A stretch of DNA of 64,000 bases from Bacteroidia bacterium (GCA_026414975.1 JAOAHZ010000004.1:1-64000); one strand, 5' to 3'; counted from the stretch's first letter, positions 28,514 through 37,731 are shown. The notes: generated by a model not told the origin, from the letters alone. A program made the numbers and translations.

Positions 28514-29131
28514 GTGCCTCACTGGCTCATAGAAAGCTGGAGAAGTATGCAGTGGTGGCTCCGCTTAGAGATTCGTAAGGGACACAGCTTTATTACCACT
28601 TTGCTATTCTCCACTTTGATTCTACTCGTTGTGGGACTGTTTTCTCGCCGCATGGAGTTATCGGATGGGTCTCTCCGCTTACTTTTCTGGCTTTCTTTTG
28701 CTTTTGCTCTATTTCAGACTATCCCCCGCCCTATTCTGGACAGACGGCCGGAGGAGTGGCGCTGGCTACATCAGTTTTTCTCACGAGAGGGTAATGTGGG
28801 AGGGCTTTGGATGTATGCTCTGCTACTTTCCCTGCTTGTAGGCCTTTATCTGGGAGGAGGGGCTTATTTCCTTTGGGGGTACAAGCCATCGTTTGGAGCT
28901 ATAGTACTGGGAGGACCTACTCTAAGCCTACCCTTGACTTTGGCCGCCTATCTAACCGCTCGCGCTGAGGCGTCCTATGCGGTCACGGGAGTTTTAGGAT
29001 TTCCTCTCCTTATCTTTCCCCTTCTGTGGGTTTGTATTCGCAGCCAGCCAGCTCTTTTCCCTCTCGGAGCCTTATTGGGAGTAGAGAGCCTTTTATTTTT
29101 CTTTCTGCTACCGAGTGTATGGAGCGACTGA
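28514..29131 (+). CDS. ccmB: CcmB-like heme exporter membrane protein
   Basis: 205 residues with about six membrane helices. The N-terminal LRLEIRKGHSFITTLLFSTLILLVVGLF and the central proline/glycine-containing loops resemble CcmB, the membrane subunit of the ABC transporter used in cytochrome c maturation. The GTG start follows PBP1A by seven bases. CcmA and CcmC are not adjacent. A cytochrome c is encoded at 39640, consistent with a maturation system in this organism. The family call is by pattern only. Confidence 0.7.
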   Translation: MPHWLIESWRSMQWWLRLEIRKGHSFITTLLFSTLILLVVGLFSRRMELSDGSLRLLFWLSFAFALFQTIPRPILDRRPEEWRWLHQFFSREGNVGGLWMYALLLSLLVGLYLGGGAYFLWGYKPSFGAIVLGGPTLSLPLTLAAYLTARAEASYAVTGVLGFPLLIFPLLWVCIRSQPALFPLGALLGVESLLFFFLLPSVWSD

Positions 29132-29178
29132 CAGCTCGTGAGGCTGCTTCAACCTAATCATCTGGTAGTCAGGGTATT

Positions 29179-29703
29179 GTGAAAAAGGCACAATATTTGA
29201 TAGTTCATCCATCTATGAGCCGAGAGGAGAGCCTGCTGTGGGGAGACCTTGGGTTTTCTCTACTGAGGATTTACAGCTTCCTCCAGCGAGAAGAGAAAGA
29301 GTTAGCTGCACAGTATCAGTTGGGCACTCCCCATGTAGAGGTTTTGTATTTGCTGAGTCGTTTGGAGGAGAGCAAGGGCCAATGGATGCCCGTAGCTCAG
29401 TTGTATCCTTATCTTCCTATCACGCAGCCGGCGGTAGGACGCATTTTGAAGCATTTGGCTTATTGGCGCTTCTTAGAACTTCAGAGGGATAGGTCCGATC
29501 GGCGACGATTGCTGGTGCGTCTCTTGCCTAAGGGATACAAGCTGCTGGAGCAGGTGGAGAAGAGACGAGCTCAAACTCTTCGCCGCTTTTTTCCTAATCT
29601 CCCGGCAAGTCAGCTCAGAGCGTGGGTAGAAGCAATGCGAAATCGTACCTTTATGGGTACTGAAGCCTATCATGTGGAATCGTCTGTGGGCTTACATACT
29701 TAG
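29179..29703 (+). CDS. MarR-family transcriptional regulator
   Basis: Up to 174 residues; an internal ATG at 29215 gives 162 residues and may be the true start, since AATATTTG lies 15 bases before it. A winged helix is visible: VEVLYLLSRLEES, LPITQPAVGRILKHLAYWRFLELQRDRSDRRRLLVRLLPKGYKLLEQVEKRR, with the DRSDRR wing typical of MarR proteins. The end overlaps the PASTA gene by 32 bases. Its ligand and targets are unknown. Confidence 0.8.
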   Translation: MKKAQYLIVHPSMSREESLLWGDLGFSLLRIYSFLQREEKELAAQYQLGTPHVEVLYLLSRLEESKGQWMPVAQLYPYLPITQPAVGRILKHLAYWRFLELQRDRSDRRRLLVRLLPKGYKLLEQVEKRRAQTLRRFFPNLPASQLRAWVEAMRNRTFMGTEAYHVESSVGLHT

Positions 29704-30463
29704 TCGTGAAGGCGCTTTGTATGCCCTCTCTTTAGCTGTCATAGGACTTCTGAGCTATCTCTTCTTTACTTCGGTCCTGCTTGCATGGCTAACTCGACAA
29801 GGAGCTGAATATGTCCTACCTTCACTGGTTGGACGCAGCTTAACTGCGGTAGAGCGATCGCTTGAAGCAGCTGGCTTTTCTGCCGTGGTCATTGACTCTC
29901 AGTATGTGCCTGATCAGAAGCCCTACACGATTCTTTTGCAAGACCCACCTGCTGGGACTCGTGTGAAAAAAGGGCGCAAAATCTATTTGACTGTTGCTAG
30001 TTCTACGCCTCCGATGGTGCCGTTTCCACGGGTTCAAGACCTACCCTATGAGGAAGCATATCGTCTGCTGCGAGAAACTTATGGATTTCGGGTGGGGTCC
30101 GTGGAATACGCAGCTGGACGCGAGCCTGATGTAGTTCTTGCCGCTAAGCACAAAGGTCAAACCATCAAGCCTGGTATTCTGGTTCCAAAATACTCCATCA
30201 TAGACCTCGTCGTAAGTCGTGGATGGAGCGATCAAAAAGTGCCTTTTATCTCTGTCGTTGGCTTGCCCTTAGAAGAGGCTGTGGCCCGCCTCCATGCCGT
30301 CGGGCTCAATGTGGGACAAATACGATATAAGCCTAACCCTAACATACCCCTTGGCCAGGTATATCGGCAGTACCCTGAACGCATGCCTGCGGATTCCGTT
30401 CCCGCAGGGATGTCCATAGATCTCGTCGTAAACAGTCAGCCTACTTCCCCCACGAGCGAATGA
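29672..30463 (+). CDS. PASTA-domain membrane protein
   Basis: 263 residues. A membrane helix (about 15-40) is followed by three PASTA domains (VLPSLVGRSLTAVERSLEAAGF, FPRVQDLPYEEAYRLLRETYGF, VPFISVVGLPLEEAVARLHAVGL). In Bacteroidota such stand-alone PASTA proteins are presumed to bind peptidoglycan. No kinase or transpeptidase domain is attached. Its stop overlaps the next ATG as ATGA. PBP1A upstream suggests a link to cell-wall synthesis, which is inference. Confidence 0.9.
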   Translation: MWNRLWAYILSREGALYALSLAVIGLLSYLFFTSVLLAWLTRQGAEYVLPSLVGRSLTAVERSLEAAGFSAVVIDSQYVPDQKPYTILLQDPPAGTRVKKGRKIYLTVASSTPPMVPFPRVQDLPYEEAYRLLRETYGFRVGSVEYAAGREPDVVLAAKHKGQTIKPGILVPKYSIIDLVVSRGWSDQKVPFISVVGLPLEEAVARLHAVGLNVGQIRYKPNPNIPLGQVYRQYPERMPADSVPAGMSIDLVVNSQPTSPTSE

Positions 30464-31995
30464 TACTCATGGCTCTCATTTGGGGTCAGGTAGCCCTGCA
30501 CCTGCAATGGGGAGATCCTCGAAGCCAAGCATTCTGGCGGTTGCATGGAGCAGAATTGCGGAAAAGTTCCGCCTACGACGCTCCCCACGCTTACACCCTC
30601 TTGCTCAATGGAGCAGACATACACGGGTTTCCCTATCAGACTGACAATCCTCGCCTCAGTGGATTAGGAGACAGCGCCGTGTGCGGGTGCATACGCATGG
30701 ACAGCATCGGTCCAGCCTTCATCTCTTTTTCCTATCAGCGGGGAGGCCGCATGGACCCCCCAGAGAGCGATGACACTCTTACCCTATGGGGACTTAACTT
30801 CCAAGGACAGTGGCTTCCTCTCTGGCAGGCCCTTGGCGCTGATGTCGCTGACACTACCTTTACGAGCGTAAATCTCTTTATAGGTGACCCGCAGTGGCTT
30901 CATCCTTGTTTCAGGCTCAAGTGGTCCGTCTGGGGTAGCACCTATGGGGCCTATGATAACTGGCATATCGGTTACACGCTTATACGACTTGACACAAGCA
31001 CCTTCCTACCGGCTTGGGTAAAACTTCCTCGCATTTACGACAGGCGATATGGTATTTGGGGAGTGGGGTATGGACTTTCGGATAGTGTGTATGGTTTGGC
31101 CAGTAGTCATGGGTTTTCAGATATAGAGGTAGAAGTGCAAGGGTTAGGGCAGAGGCTTGTAAGAGGAGTTTTACCGAGTTCGGGCGTGACCGAAAGTATC
31201 TATGTCAAGTTGCCATCTATCGATGTGCCAGGCATATACCCCCTCCGATGGATACTCCGATGGACTGGGACGGTTCCTGATTCTGTCGTATTGATGGATA
31301 CGATCAAGATAGATTTGAATACTTGGGGTTATGATGATAATGAAATGGAATCAGGGTATGGAGTGCGCCAAGTTAATCGCTCCTTCTGCCAGGTTTTTCG
31401 TATAGATACAAATGCGCGGATTGTGCGAGTGGGCGCTCGGTTCTTTCCAGTCCCCACACAGTACGGAAAACCCTTTCAGTTGGGCGTTTGGAATGTTTCA
31501 GACGGCATGCGCCCCATCTACCTCAAGTTTGAGCGAATCATCATGGACAGTGTCGGGGGATGGCAGTGGTTTGCGATTGACACCCCTTTAGTAGTAAGAG
31601 GAGAGGTGGGGATCGGTTTTATTCAAGCCGACAATCAACCGTTGGCCATTGGGTGGGATGCCAGTTGCACGGAACCCAATCGGGTGGTCATAGAGGCTGC
31701 TGGAGGGTGGTCCCCTTCCCAGATAGAAGGCTGCATGATGCTTCGTGTTGAGCTAAGCTCAGCTGTCATGACCTTAGAGCGGGCGTCAGAGAAGCCTTCC
31801 CCGCTTACTATAACTGTCCGAGCGGGCGAGACCATTCCTCTTGTGGAGGGAGTGCGCTGGCCAGTCTCTATCTGGAGTATGGACGGTAGGCAGCTTTGTC
31901 GGGAATTGAATGAAGCCGTGAGAATCTATCATCCCGGCCTATTTGTTTGTATCGATGCCGGAGGGCGGAGTTGGCGCTTACATGTTGTACCATGA
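30460..31995 (+). CDS. Secreted protein with probable T9SS tail, unknown function
   Basis: 511 residues. A short hydrophobic N-terminus (MILMALIWGQ) is likely a signal peptide. The body is beta-rich with many aromatic residues (FWRLHGAELRKSSAYDAPHAY, FRLKWSVWGSTYGAYDNWHIGYTLIRLD); the latter resembles a carbohydrate-binding or MAM-like beta sandwich. The last 60 residues (VSIWSMDGRQLCRELNE, GLFVCIDAGGRSWRLHVV) look like a T9SS type A sorting domain. I do not recognise a catalytic domain. The ATG overlaps the PASTA stop by four bases. Confidence 0.72.
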   Translation: MILMALIWGQVALHLQWGDPRSQAFWRLHGAELRKSSAYDAPHAYTLLLNGADIHGFPYQTDNPRLSGLGDSAVCGCIRMDSIGPAFISFSYQRGGRMDPPESDDTLTLWGLNFQGQWLPLWQALGADVADTTFTSVNLFIGDPQWLHPCFRLKWSVWGSTYGAYDNWHIGYTLIRLDTSTFLPAWVKLPRIYDRRYGIWGVGYGLSDSVYGLASSHGFSDIEVEVQGLGQRLVRGVLPSSGVTESIYVKLPSIDVPGIYPLRWILRWTGTVPDSVVLMDTIKIDLNTWGYDDNEMESGYGVRQVNRSFCQVFRIDTNARIVRVGARFFPVPTQYGKPFQLGVWNVSDGMRPIYLKFERIIMDSVGGWQWFAIDTPLVVRGEVGIGFIQADNQPLAIGWDASCTEPNRVVIEAAGGWSPSQIEGCMMLRVELSSAVMTLERASEKPSPLTITVRAGETIPLVEGVRWPVSIWSMDGRQLCRELNEAVRIYHPGLFVCIDAGGRSWRLHVVP

Positions 31996-32003
31996 TTTTT
32001 CGC

Positions 32004-32011
32004 TAAATTTG
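32004..32011 (+). promoter_or_regulatory. tRNA-Lys/tRNA-Leu promoter -7 box TAAATTTG
   Basis: TAAATTTG, 22 bases before the tRNA-Lys 5' end, so these tRNAs carry a short 5' leader, unlike the two minus-strand tRNAs. Confidence 0.55.
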
Positions 32012-32033
32012 CCCTGCTCTGAAACCGCATAAC

Positions 32034-32106
32034 GACTCCGTAGCTCAGTCGGTAGAGCACTTGCCTTTTAAGCAAGGGGTCCTGGGTTCGAGTCCCAGCG
32101 GAGTCA
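32034..32106 (+). tRNA. tRNA-Lys (anticodon TTT)
   Basis: 73 bases. The acceptor stem GACTCCG pairs with CGGAGTC and the discriminator is A. The anticodon stem TTGC/GCAA encloses CTTTTAA, so the anticodon is TTT. GGTTCGAGTCCC forms the T arm. CCA is not encoded. Confidence 0.97.
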
Positions 32107-32107
32107 C

Positions 32108-32191
32108 GCCCAGATGGCGGAATTGGTAGACGCGCCGCTTTGAGGGGGCGGTGGCCGAAAGGCCGTAGGAGTTCGAGTCTCCTTCTGGGCA
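32108..32191 (+). tRNA. tRNA-Leu (anticodon GAG)
   Basis: 84 bases with a long variable arm (TGGCCGAAAGGCC), a class II tRNA. The acceptor GCCCAGA pairs with TCTGGGC and the discriminator is A. The anticodon loop TTGAGGG gives GAG. It begins one base after the tRNA-Lys discriminator. CCA is not encoded. The 179 bases after it hold only the promoter of the next gene. Confidence 0.96.
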
Positions 32192-32358
32192 CAGTCTTTG
32201 AGCTCTCTTGACCTTAGACGTATTACATCGACCTTGTCAGTTTCAATGCGGGCTAAGGTTTCTCCTTCGGGTGCTTACCAGGTCAGCCTCACTCTCTTTC
32301 GGTCCTCAAGAGGCCCAGGAGTCTTTCAGCCGAGCTGACTTATTTGATAGAATTTACC

Positions 32359-32366
32359 TACCTTTT
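32359..32366 (+). promoter_or_regulatory. -7 box TACCTTTT
   Basis: TACCTTTT (last base differs from TAnnTTTG), then CCTG, then GTG at 32371: the same four-base spacing as the other promoters. It was used to set the start of the next gene. Confidence 0.45.
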
Positions 32367-32370
32367 CCTG

Positions 32371-33063
32371 GTGTATCGGTGCAGGCTTATAGCTAAGACT
32401 CTCTGGCTGTGCCTACTGAATGGGCCTTTCTGGACAGGGGTATATGGGCAGGGCAACGGCTTCGGGGTACGAGGTGGGCTGAGCCTTTATCAATATCGGA
32501 CTGATTTAGCTCAGTTTTACGCAAGGCTGGGTGTGGAGATCGGTGCTGTGGGGCGCATAGAGCTTTTTGCTGGAAAGAAATCGCGTCTTCATCATGCCTT
32601 TATGCCTGGTTTTGGTTATTTGATGGGGCACTCTCGGCTTTTGCTGGATAGCGCTGTTTATATCTCCCCTTTGACGGGGCGTCCGCTGGCTGGGATCGCC
32701 CAGGCGCATACCTATACGCATTTCCTCTATGTTCAAGCTTTATGGCGCTTGAGCTTTGATGAAGAGGGAGCTTTTGCTGTAGGGGGGGGGCCGCAAGTAC
32801 TGCGACTGCTCGGACAGACACTTATGCTGGAGTACGATACGCCTGATGGTCAGCCGATTCAAGAATGGAACCGCGTCACCCTATCAGATGTAGAACGAGT
32901 CATCCCTCCTTGGATTATCAATATCGCTCTGCAAGGGGAGCTTCGTTTCAGAGAGGGCCTGACCAGCGACTGGTATCTGTACATTCAAACGATACACCAG
33001 GTGAATCGCTTTCTATGGCCCACCGGGCTATTGGTAGGGGTGGCTTGGCTGCGCCGCGCCTAA
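32371..33063 (+). CDS. Probable outer-membrane beta-barrel protein
   Basis: 230 residues from GTG 32371. A signal peptide (LWLCLLNGPFWTGVYGQ) is followed by alternating hydrophobic strands (GFGVRGGLSLYQY, ARLGVEIGAVGRIELFAG, HHAFMPGFGYLM, LRFREGLTSDWYLYIQTI) ending VGVAWLRRA, as in small outer-membrane barrels of the PorT/OmpW size class. No specific family is recognised. It is convergent with porU, with a four-base overlap of the coding ends. Confidence 0.6.
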   Translation: MYRCRLIAKTLWLCLLNGPFWTGVYGQGNGFGVRGGLSLYQYRTDLAQFYARLGVEIGAVGRIELFAGKKSRLHHAFMPGFGYLMGHSRLLLDSAVYISPLTGRPLAGIAQAHTYTHFLYVQALWRLSFDEEGAFAVGGGPQVLRLLGQTLMLEYDTPDGQPIQEWNRVTLSDVERVIPPWIINIALQGELRFREGLTSDWYLYIQTIHQVNRFLWPTGLLVGVAWLRRA

Positions 33064-36000
33064 CGCAGAAGGACTAACTTTTCTGTTACTTGAGCGCTTT
33101 CTCCCGTTATGGGGTTCCTTACCTCCAATCTATACACATACACGCCTCGTGCTAGACGGTCTCCGTAGCTATCTAATCCGTCCCACATGATTTCAGCGGA
33201 AATGGTACGGTCGGACGAAATAGGGGCGCTCAAGGTCTGAACGAGCCGCCCTGAAACCGTGTAGATAAGTACGCGTGCTTCTAAAGGTTGGCCCGGCTGG
33301 TTATGCTCAAAGAAGAATCGCGTATGAGTGGTGAAAGGATTAGGATAGTTGAAGACACGACCTAACTTGAGCTTACTCCGTTCAACGACGATGAATGAGG
33401 TTTCGGCGTGGCCTTCCTGACCTGCTAAGTTGTAAGCTCGTAGCTGTAGCCGATATTCACCTTCGGGAAGATCAGAAAAGCGGTATTCTACCTTACCGCG
33501 GTTGGGCTGGTCTCGTTGAGCTTGGTAGTACTCGCTTAAGAAATAGCTACGGTTGTTGAGGAGGGCCTTGAGCTCGCGTCCTACCGCTAAGGAAGAGAGG
33601 TTGATACCCAAGCTATCAGATATGTACCCAATCAGCAGGGGGTTGGGATGAGTCCAGCCCCCATCTATCCAGGTTGTATCATTGATATAGAGTCGAATGG
33701 TCGGAGGAGGTAAAGAAGGAGGGGTCGTATCAGGACAGCAAACGATAAATCGCGTATCAGCTCCAGCAGCGGAATATCCTTCTGAACTCTGAGCCCATAC
33801 CGAAATCCGACCTCGTCCCGGAGCAGGTAGAAGGTCAATAGGCAGGTAGAAGGTTAGAGCGAATCGGCCATTTTGTACGCTTGCTTTGCCGCTAAAGAGC
33901 AAGATTTCCTGAGCGCTGAAGTTGGTCTGGCTGATGAGTGTTTGACGATTGACCGCTTTATCCCAGAGGCGGATAGTAGCTTCCCCTGAGAAAGTCTCTA
34001 TTAGCTGTCCTAAGCTATCTCGGATTTCCCCTTCCACGCGTACAGGTCTCAGAGGTCGCAATGTATCGGGGTTTGCTGAGTCTGGGGCTTGCATGCCTAT
34101 TCGGGTCAGTACCACTTCATAGTCTGGGATACCTATGGGCAAAAGGGGATCTCCAAGAAAAGAGAACGATCGGGTATTGAGAGCCATGCCGGCGCCCCAG
34201 CTTCGGTTTTTTGTGCCTATCATGAGGTCGCCTAAGTAAATCGGACGGCGAGTCCTAAATTTCTCCAGTAGATCAACATAGAAGTTCAGGGACAGGGCAA
34301 AGTTGAGCGAAGAGAAAACCTTGCGTGTAGAGGTCAAAAGGGCGATAGCTCCCCGCATAGGGAGGAAGAGGGCCTCTATGCCACCGCTTCGAATACGCGG
34401 GTCATCCCATTTGCCCCATTCGCAGGTGGCTGTTACGAAAAATACATAACGGCTGCGATTCTGAAGTTGCCGCACAGCGGTTATCGGAAAGAACTCAAAC
34501 CCTTGCAGAGTGTATTCATTTCCATGCCCGACATAATGGGCGATAAATGCTCCTGCGCTAAGTTGAGCTAGCAGAGCTTCCTGAGCTTGAGGGAAAACAA
34601 GGCCCGAAGCCCGCGGCTGGGCAGGGTATCGGTCTATGTACAGCTTAACTTGATCCAGGTAAGGTTGGGTTTGGCGCACTTGCTGGGCGATCTGTTCGGC
34701 TTGGCGGGTATGCTCCCCTCCATCCTTATAATCAGAAAAAAGGATGAGCCTTTGCAGCCATTCGCCGCGAGAGGCCGGATTTTGTAGATAATCGGCGAGC
34801 TTAGCTAAATAAGTCTCTAAATCCGACAAAGTCTGAGTAGGAATTCGGGCAACGGCAAGGTCCAAGGCATGACTTCGGATAACTCGGTCGCGTGGATCAT
34901 ACCACGATGCTTGATTTCCTTCTCCCCAGAATCCCTCTGCGTCATCTAAGAAGCCAAAAAAATCATCGCTCCCATAAGTGGTAGGGGGATAAAAGCTCTC
35001 GCGGCTCTGGTAGGTAGGAAACAGTAGGGGATTAGGGTCCCGAAAATCATAGCTTGCCCCTCCTACGATGAGAAGATATTGGGGGGCTTCCTCAGGCGTT
35101 GAGGCTCGCACATACAGCATTCGAAGGAAGTTTCGCAGAGCACAAATGTCGGGACGCCCTCCAGAAAACTCATTGTAAAGGGCTTCCGTAGTGACGACTA
35201 CACAAGAACCTGCTTCGGGATGAAGATCACAGAAACGCTGCGCTAAATTCACTTGTATCGGTGTGGTAGCTATAACGAACCGAATGCCTCGTAGAGCATG
35301 CAGATTCTGGTTAGGTACTCGTCCCACTGGACGTACGGTAGCAGCACTGCTTAGCTCAAACGCACAGTATCGCCGCAAGGTGTCTCCCGGACTCAGAAAG
35401 GCGAAGCCATTGGGATGCGAGGAGACCTGAATAAGCTGGGGTTGAAGGCCATCGGTTACATCCCATAGGAATGGAGGTGGATCGCCTTGCCCGATAACCT
35501 GCTGCAGACCTCCTGCGGGCACATGAAATACGATTTGGCCTCCTTCATATCGCAGAGCATGCCAGGCGATTACCTCTATGTGGTCTAAGTAGCCTTGTTG
35601 AGCCCCACTATAAGTGAGCGTGAGCGTAGGTCGGGCTGGCGTATTAGTGAGTTTTTGCGATAATTCTCCCCACTGAGCTTGACGATTATCAGCCGGGCCC
35701 GGAATAGCGGGTATGGATACAGTTCCTAAGGGGGTACCAGTCCAACTCACGCTGAACTGGCTTGGGGAGAAGCTGGAAGCTGCGAGTTGTATGCGCAACC
35801 GCAGGCTATCGCAGGCTGGTAAAGGCAAGGTTAGAGATAGAGTAGGGGATAAATTATTGAATGTCTCGCCTAACCAGACACGACCTGACTTGACGAGATT
35901 GACGAGGTCTTTCTCATAGAAATACAAGCTCATGACTTGAGATTGAGGGGTAGGTGTCCCCCCGAGTGAGGGGCCGAGTCTTATGCGAGCCCCTACCCCC

Positions 36001-36773
36001 CTGTCAAAGGTCAAGAAGTAGTAGCAAGTGTCTGTGTAAGGGTTGCGAAGATGGAAGTATAAACGCCGGGGATTGGATGGAAGGGCATACCACGCATGGG
36101 GGCTTTCCGCCCAGAAATAGGCAACATCTTGGGGGTCCCACCTTCCATCCGATTCGCCGGGGAAGTAAAGCGGCACTTCCACCAGATCATCCGGTTGGGG
36201 GCTGCTGTTTTCTTGAGGAAGTGGACCTCCTACTTGCCCATAGACTCGTAAGGTGCGAGGATCTACTGAAGCCGGATCAATCCCTAAAGACTGAAGCGTC
36301 TGAGCTGTGATTTGGTATATGCCGGCTTCGGCGGTGGCGATTTTATACCAAGTGCCGCTGGCCAGTACAGACTGAGAGGCGAACTGCGATTGCCTTTGCC
36401 GAGTAGGGGAAGGGAAACTGGTGGGTTCTATTTGATAACCTGGCAACTCCGTGCAAAAGCGAAGCCGCTGTCCGGAACGGTGAATCTGCCACCTAAACAC
36501 TAAGAGATGCTGTATGGGGCGCCCCTTGTAATACAGAGGTTCAGATAAAGCCACCCATTCAGCTGGGTACCATTCCTGGGAAGAATCCCAAGGTATGGAC
36601 TGAACCCATTGGGTGAAGTCCCCGGTGCTGTCTCGGGTAGGGGGGCTAATGATTTGTTTCAGGTGAAAATGTCCCTCTAAAGTCTGAATTAGAGGAGGGG
36701 GTAGCTGAGGAAGGTATGGATCATAACTCACGCTCTGAGCCCAGAGCAGGGCAAGCCCACAGGCGAGACGCAT
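33060..36773 (-). CDS. porU: PorU-like T9SS sortase (peptidase C25)
   Basis: 1237 residues. PorU cleaves T9SS sorting domains and attaches cargo to surface lipopolysaccharide. A signal peptide is followed by a long beta-rich N-terminal half, then the gingipain-like C25 domain (about residues 500-870) with the catalytic His in AHYVGHGNEYTL and the Cys in FFVTATCEWGKWDDPR. Ig-like domains follow, and then a FlgD-like/T9SS C-terminal domain (FNYPNPFTTHTRFFFEH, VSGRLVQTLS, ARGVYVYRLEV). The length matches PorU proteins. A weak TGATTTCG box (36778-36785, minus) lies four bases before the ATG. Alternatively it is co-transcribed with the tRNA-Lys just upstream. Confidence 0.9.
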   Translation of the reverse strand: MRLACGLALLWAQSVSYDPYLPQLPPPLIQTLEGHFHLKQIISPPTRDSTGDFTQWVQSIPWDSSQEWYPAEWVALSEPLYYKGRPIQHLLVFRWQIHRSGQRLRFCTELPGYQIEPTSFPSPTRQRQSQFASQSVLASGTWYKIATAEAGIYQITAQTLQSLGIDPASVDPRTLRVYGQVGGPLPQENSSPQPDDLVEVPLYFPGESDGRWDPQDVAYFWAESPHAWYALPSNPRRLYFHLRNPYTDTCYYFLTFDRGVGARIRLGPSLGGTPTPQSQVMSLYFYEKDLVNLVKSGRVWLGETFNNLSPTLSLTLPLPACDSLRLRIQLAASSFSPSQFSVSWTGTPLGTVSIPAIPGPADNRQAQWGELSQKLTNTPARPTLTLTYSGAQQGYLDHIEVIAWHALRYEGGQIVFHVPAGGLQQVIGQGDPPPFLWDVTDGLQPQLIQVSSHPNGFAFLSPGDTLRRYCAFELSSAATVRPVGRVPNQNLHALRGIRFVIATTPIQVNLAQRFCDLHPEAGSCVVVTTEALYNEFSGGRPDICALRNFLRMLYVRASTPEEAPQYLLIVGGASYDFRDPNPLLFPTYQSRESFYPPTTYGSDDFFGFLDDAEGFWGEGNQASWYDPRDRVIRSHALDLAVARIPTQTLSDLETYLAKLADYLQNPASRGEWLQRLILFSDYKDGGEHTRQAEQIAQQVRQTQPYLDQVKLYIDRYPAQPRASGLVFPQAQEALLAQLSAGAFIAHYVGHGNEYTLQGFEFFPITAVRQLQNRSRYVFFVTATCEWGKWDDPRIRSGGIEALFLPMRGAIALLTSTRKVFSSLNFALSLNFYVDLLEKFRTRRPIYLGDLMIGTKNRSWGAGMALNTRSFSFLGDPLLPIGIPDYEVVLTRIGMQAPDSANPDTLRPLRPVRVEGEIRDSLGQLIETFSGEATIRLWDKAVNRQTLISQTNFSAQEILLFSGKASVQNGRFALTFYLPIDLLPAPGRGRISVWAQSSEGYSAAGADTRFIVCCPDTTPPSLPPPTIRLYINDTTWIDGGWTHPNPLLIGYISDSLGINLSSLAVGRELKALLNNRSYFLSEYYQAQRDQPNRGKVEYRFSDLPEGEYRLQLRAYNLAGQEGHAETSFIVVERSKLKLGRVFNYPNPFTTHTRFFFEHNQPGQPLEARVLIYTVSGRLVQTLSAPISSDRTISAEIMWDGLDSYGDRLARGVYVYRLEVRNPITGESAQVTEKLVLLR

Positions 36774-36792
36774 GAAGCGAAATCAATCTTCG

Positions 36793-36864
36793 TGTCCCCA
36801 GCAGGATTCGAACCTGCGACCCGCGGATTAAGAATCCGCTGCTCTACCGCTGAGCTATGGGGAC
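36793..36864 (-). tRNA. tRNA-Lys (anticodon CTT)
   Basis: 72 bases on the minus strand. The acceptor GTCCCCA pairs with TGGGGAC and the discriminator is A. The stem GCGGA/TCCGC encloses TTCTTAA, giving CTT. CCA is not encoded. Its 3' end is 19 bases before the porU ATG. Confidence 0.95.
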
Positions 36865-36868
36865 ATTA

Positions 36869-36876
36869 CAAAGGTA
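36869..36876 (-). promoter_or_regulatory. tRNA-Lys(CTT) -7 box TACCTTTG
   Basis: Perfect TACCTTTG, only four bases before the mature tRNA 5' end. This is the same spacing seen between such boxes and start codons, so it works as a ruler for the transcription start. Confidence 0.75.
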
Positions 36877-36889
36877 AAGGGTTTTGAGC

Positions 36890-36897
36890 TATGTTTG
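36890..36897 (+). promoter_or_regulatory. nuoJ -7 box TATGTTTG
   Basis: TATGTTTG, then CATC, then GTG at 36902. It lies 13 bases from the divergent tRNA-Lys box. Confidence 0.65.
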
Positions 36898-36901
36898 CAT
36901 C

Positions 36902-37426
36902 GTGCTGACGCTTATCGCACTGGGTCTGCTGGGTGGCATGGCATTGTTAGGAGGGGTACTAGCCGTGCTGCTTCGCGATCCCGTTTACGCCGTTTTATCC
37001 TTGGTCAAGACGATGGTCGGATTGGCGGCGGTATACTTTATTCTTGGAGCTGAATACATTGGCGCTATCCAGATCATCGTTTATGCCGGAGCTATATTAG
37101 TGACTTTCCTCTTTGTAGTTATGTTGGTAAACCTGATGCCCGAAGATATTCCTCCGCTACCCAGGGGCCCTAAGTTATATGGTGCTTTAGGCGTGGCGAT
37201 TCTTTGGATGCTTACGCTTACTATAAGTTTGAGGGCAGTTTTAGACTTGCCTGATCCCGAAGAGAGCCATGCCATGCCCACCAATCAATATTTGTTTGGC
37301 ACTTTGCCACCGATAGGTAAGGTCCTTTTTTCGGCCTACGCCTTTCCCTTTGAGCTTCTCTCCATTACCCTTGTTATTGGCATGATCGGTGCGTCTGTTT
37401 TAGTTCAAAAACGCGTAGAGGTATGA
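36902..37426 (+). CDS. nuoJ: NADH-quinone oxidoreductase subunit J
   Basis: 174 residues from GTG 36902, chosen because a TATGTTTG box ends four bases upstream; a TTG at 36884 would place the start upstream of that box. Five membrane helices. The family segment RDPVYAVLSLVKTMVGLAAVYFILGAEYIGAIQIIVYAGAILVTFLFVVMLVN is split over helices 2-3 and is highly characteristic. It is a membrane arm subunit of complex I. The stop overlaps the nuoK ATG by four bases. Confidence 0.95.
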   Translation: MLTLIALGLLGGMALLGGVLAVLLRDPVYAVLSLVKTMVGLAAVYFILGAEYIGAIQIIVYAGAILVTFLFVVMLVNLMPEDIPPLPRGPKLYGALGVAILWMLTLTISLRAVLDLPDPEESHAMPTNQYLFGTLPPIGKVLFSAYAFPFELLSITLVIGMIGASVLVQKRVEV

Positions 37427-37731
37427 AGGTAGAGCTTCTCTACGCTGTCCTTACTCTGTCGGCTGGGTTATTTAGTCTTGGGCTGCTGGGGCTTCTCCTG
37501 AGACGAAACCTTCTGCTCGCTTTCCTCTCTATAGAACTCATGCTCAATGCAGCTAATCTCAATTTCCTGGCCTTTTCTCGCTATCACAACGAACCGACGG
37601 GTGCTATATTTGTTCTCTTCGGGATTTGCTTGGCGGCGATGGAAGCTGTGATTGGGTTAGGGCTGGTAGTCCGAATCTTTAGAATCCATCAAAACTTAGG
37701 CTATACCCATTTATCCGCTTTACGATGGTAG
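37423..37731 (+). CDS. nuoK: NADH-quinone oxidoreductase subunit K
   Basis: 102 residues, three membrane helices. SIELMLNAANLNFLAFS and CLAAMEAVIGLGLVV carry the two conserved membrane glutamates (E38 and E74) of the proton pathway. Normal length for the family. It overlaps nuoJ by four bases and nuoL by seven. Confidence 0.96.
   Translation: MKVELLYAVLTLSAGLFSLGLLGLLLRRNLLLAFLSIELMLNAANLNFLAFSRYHNEPTGAIFVLFGICLAAMEAVIGLGLVVRIFRIHQNLGYTHLSALRW

Noticed and set aside
32192-32358. Possible small RNA or riboswitch after the tRNAs
   Set aside because: I found no stable or recognisable structure and no internal promoter box apart from the one for the next gene.
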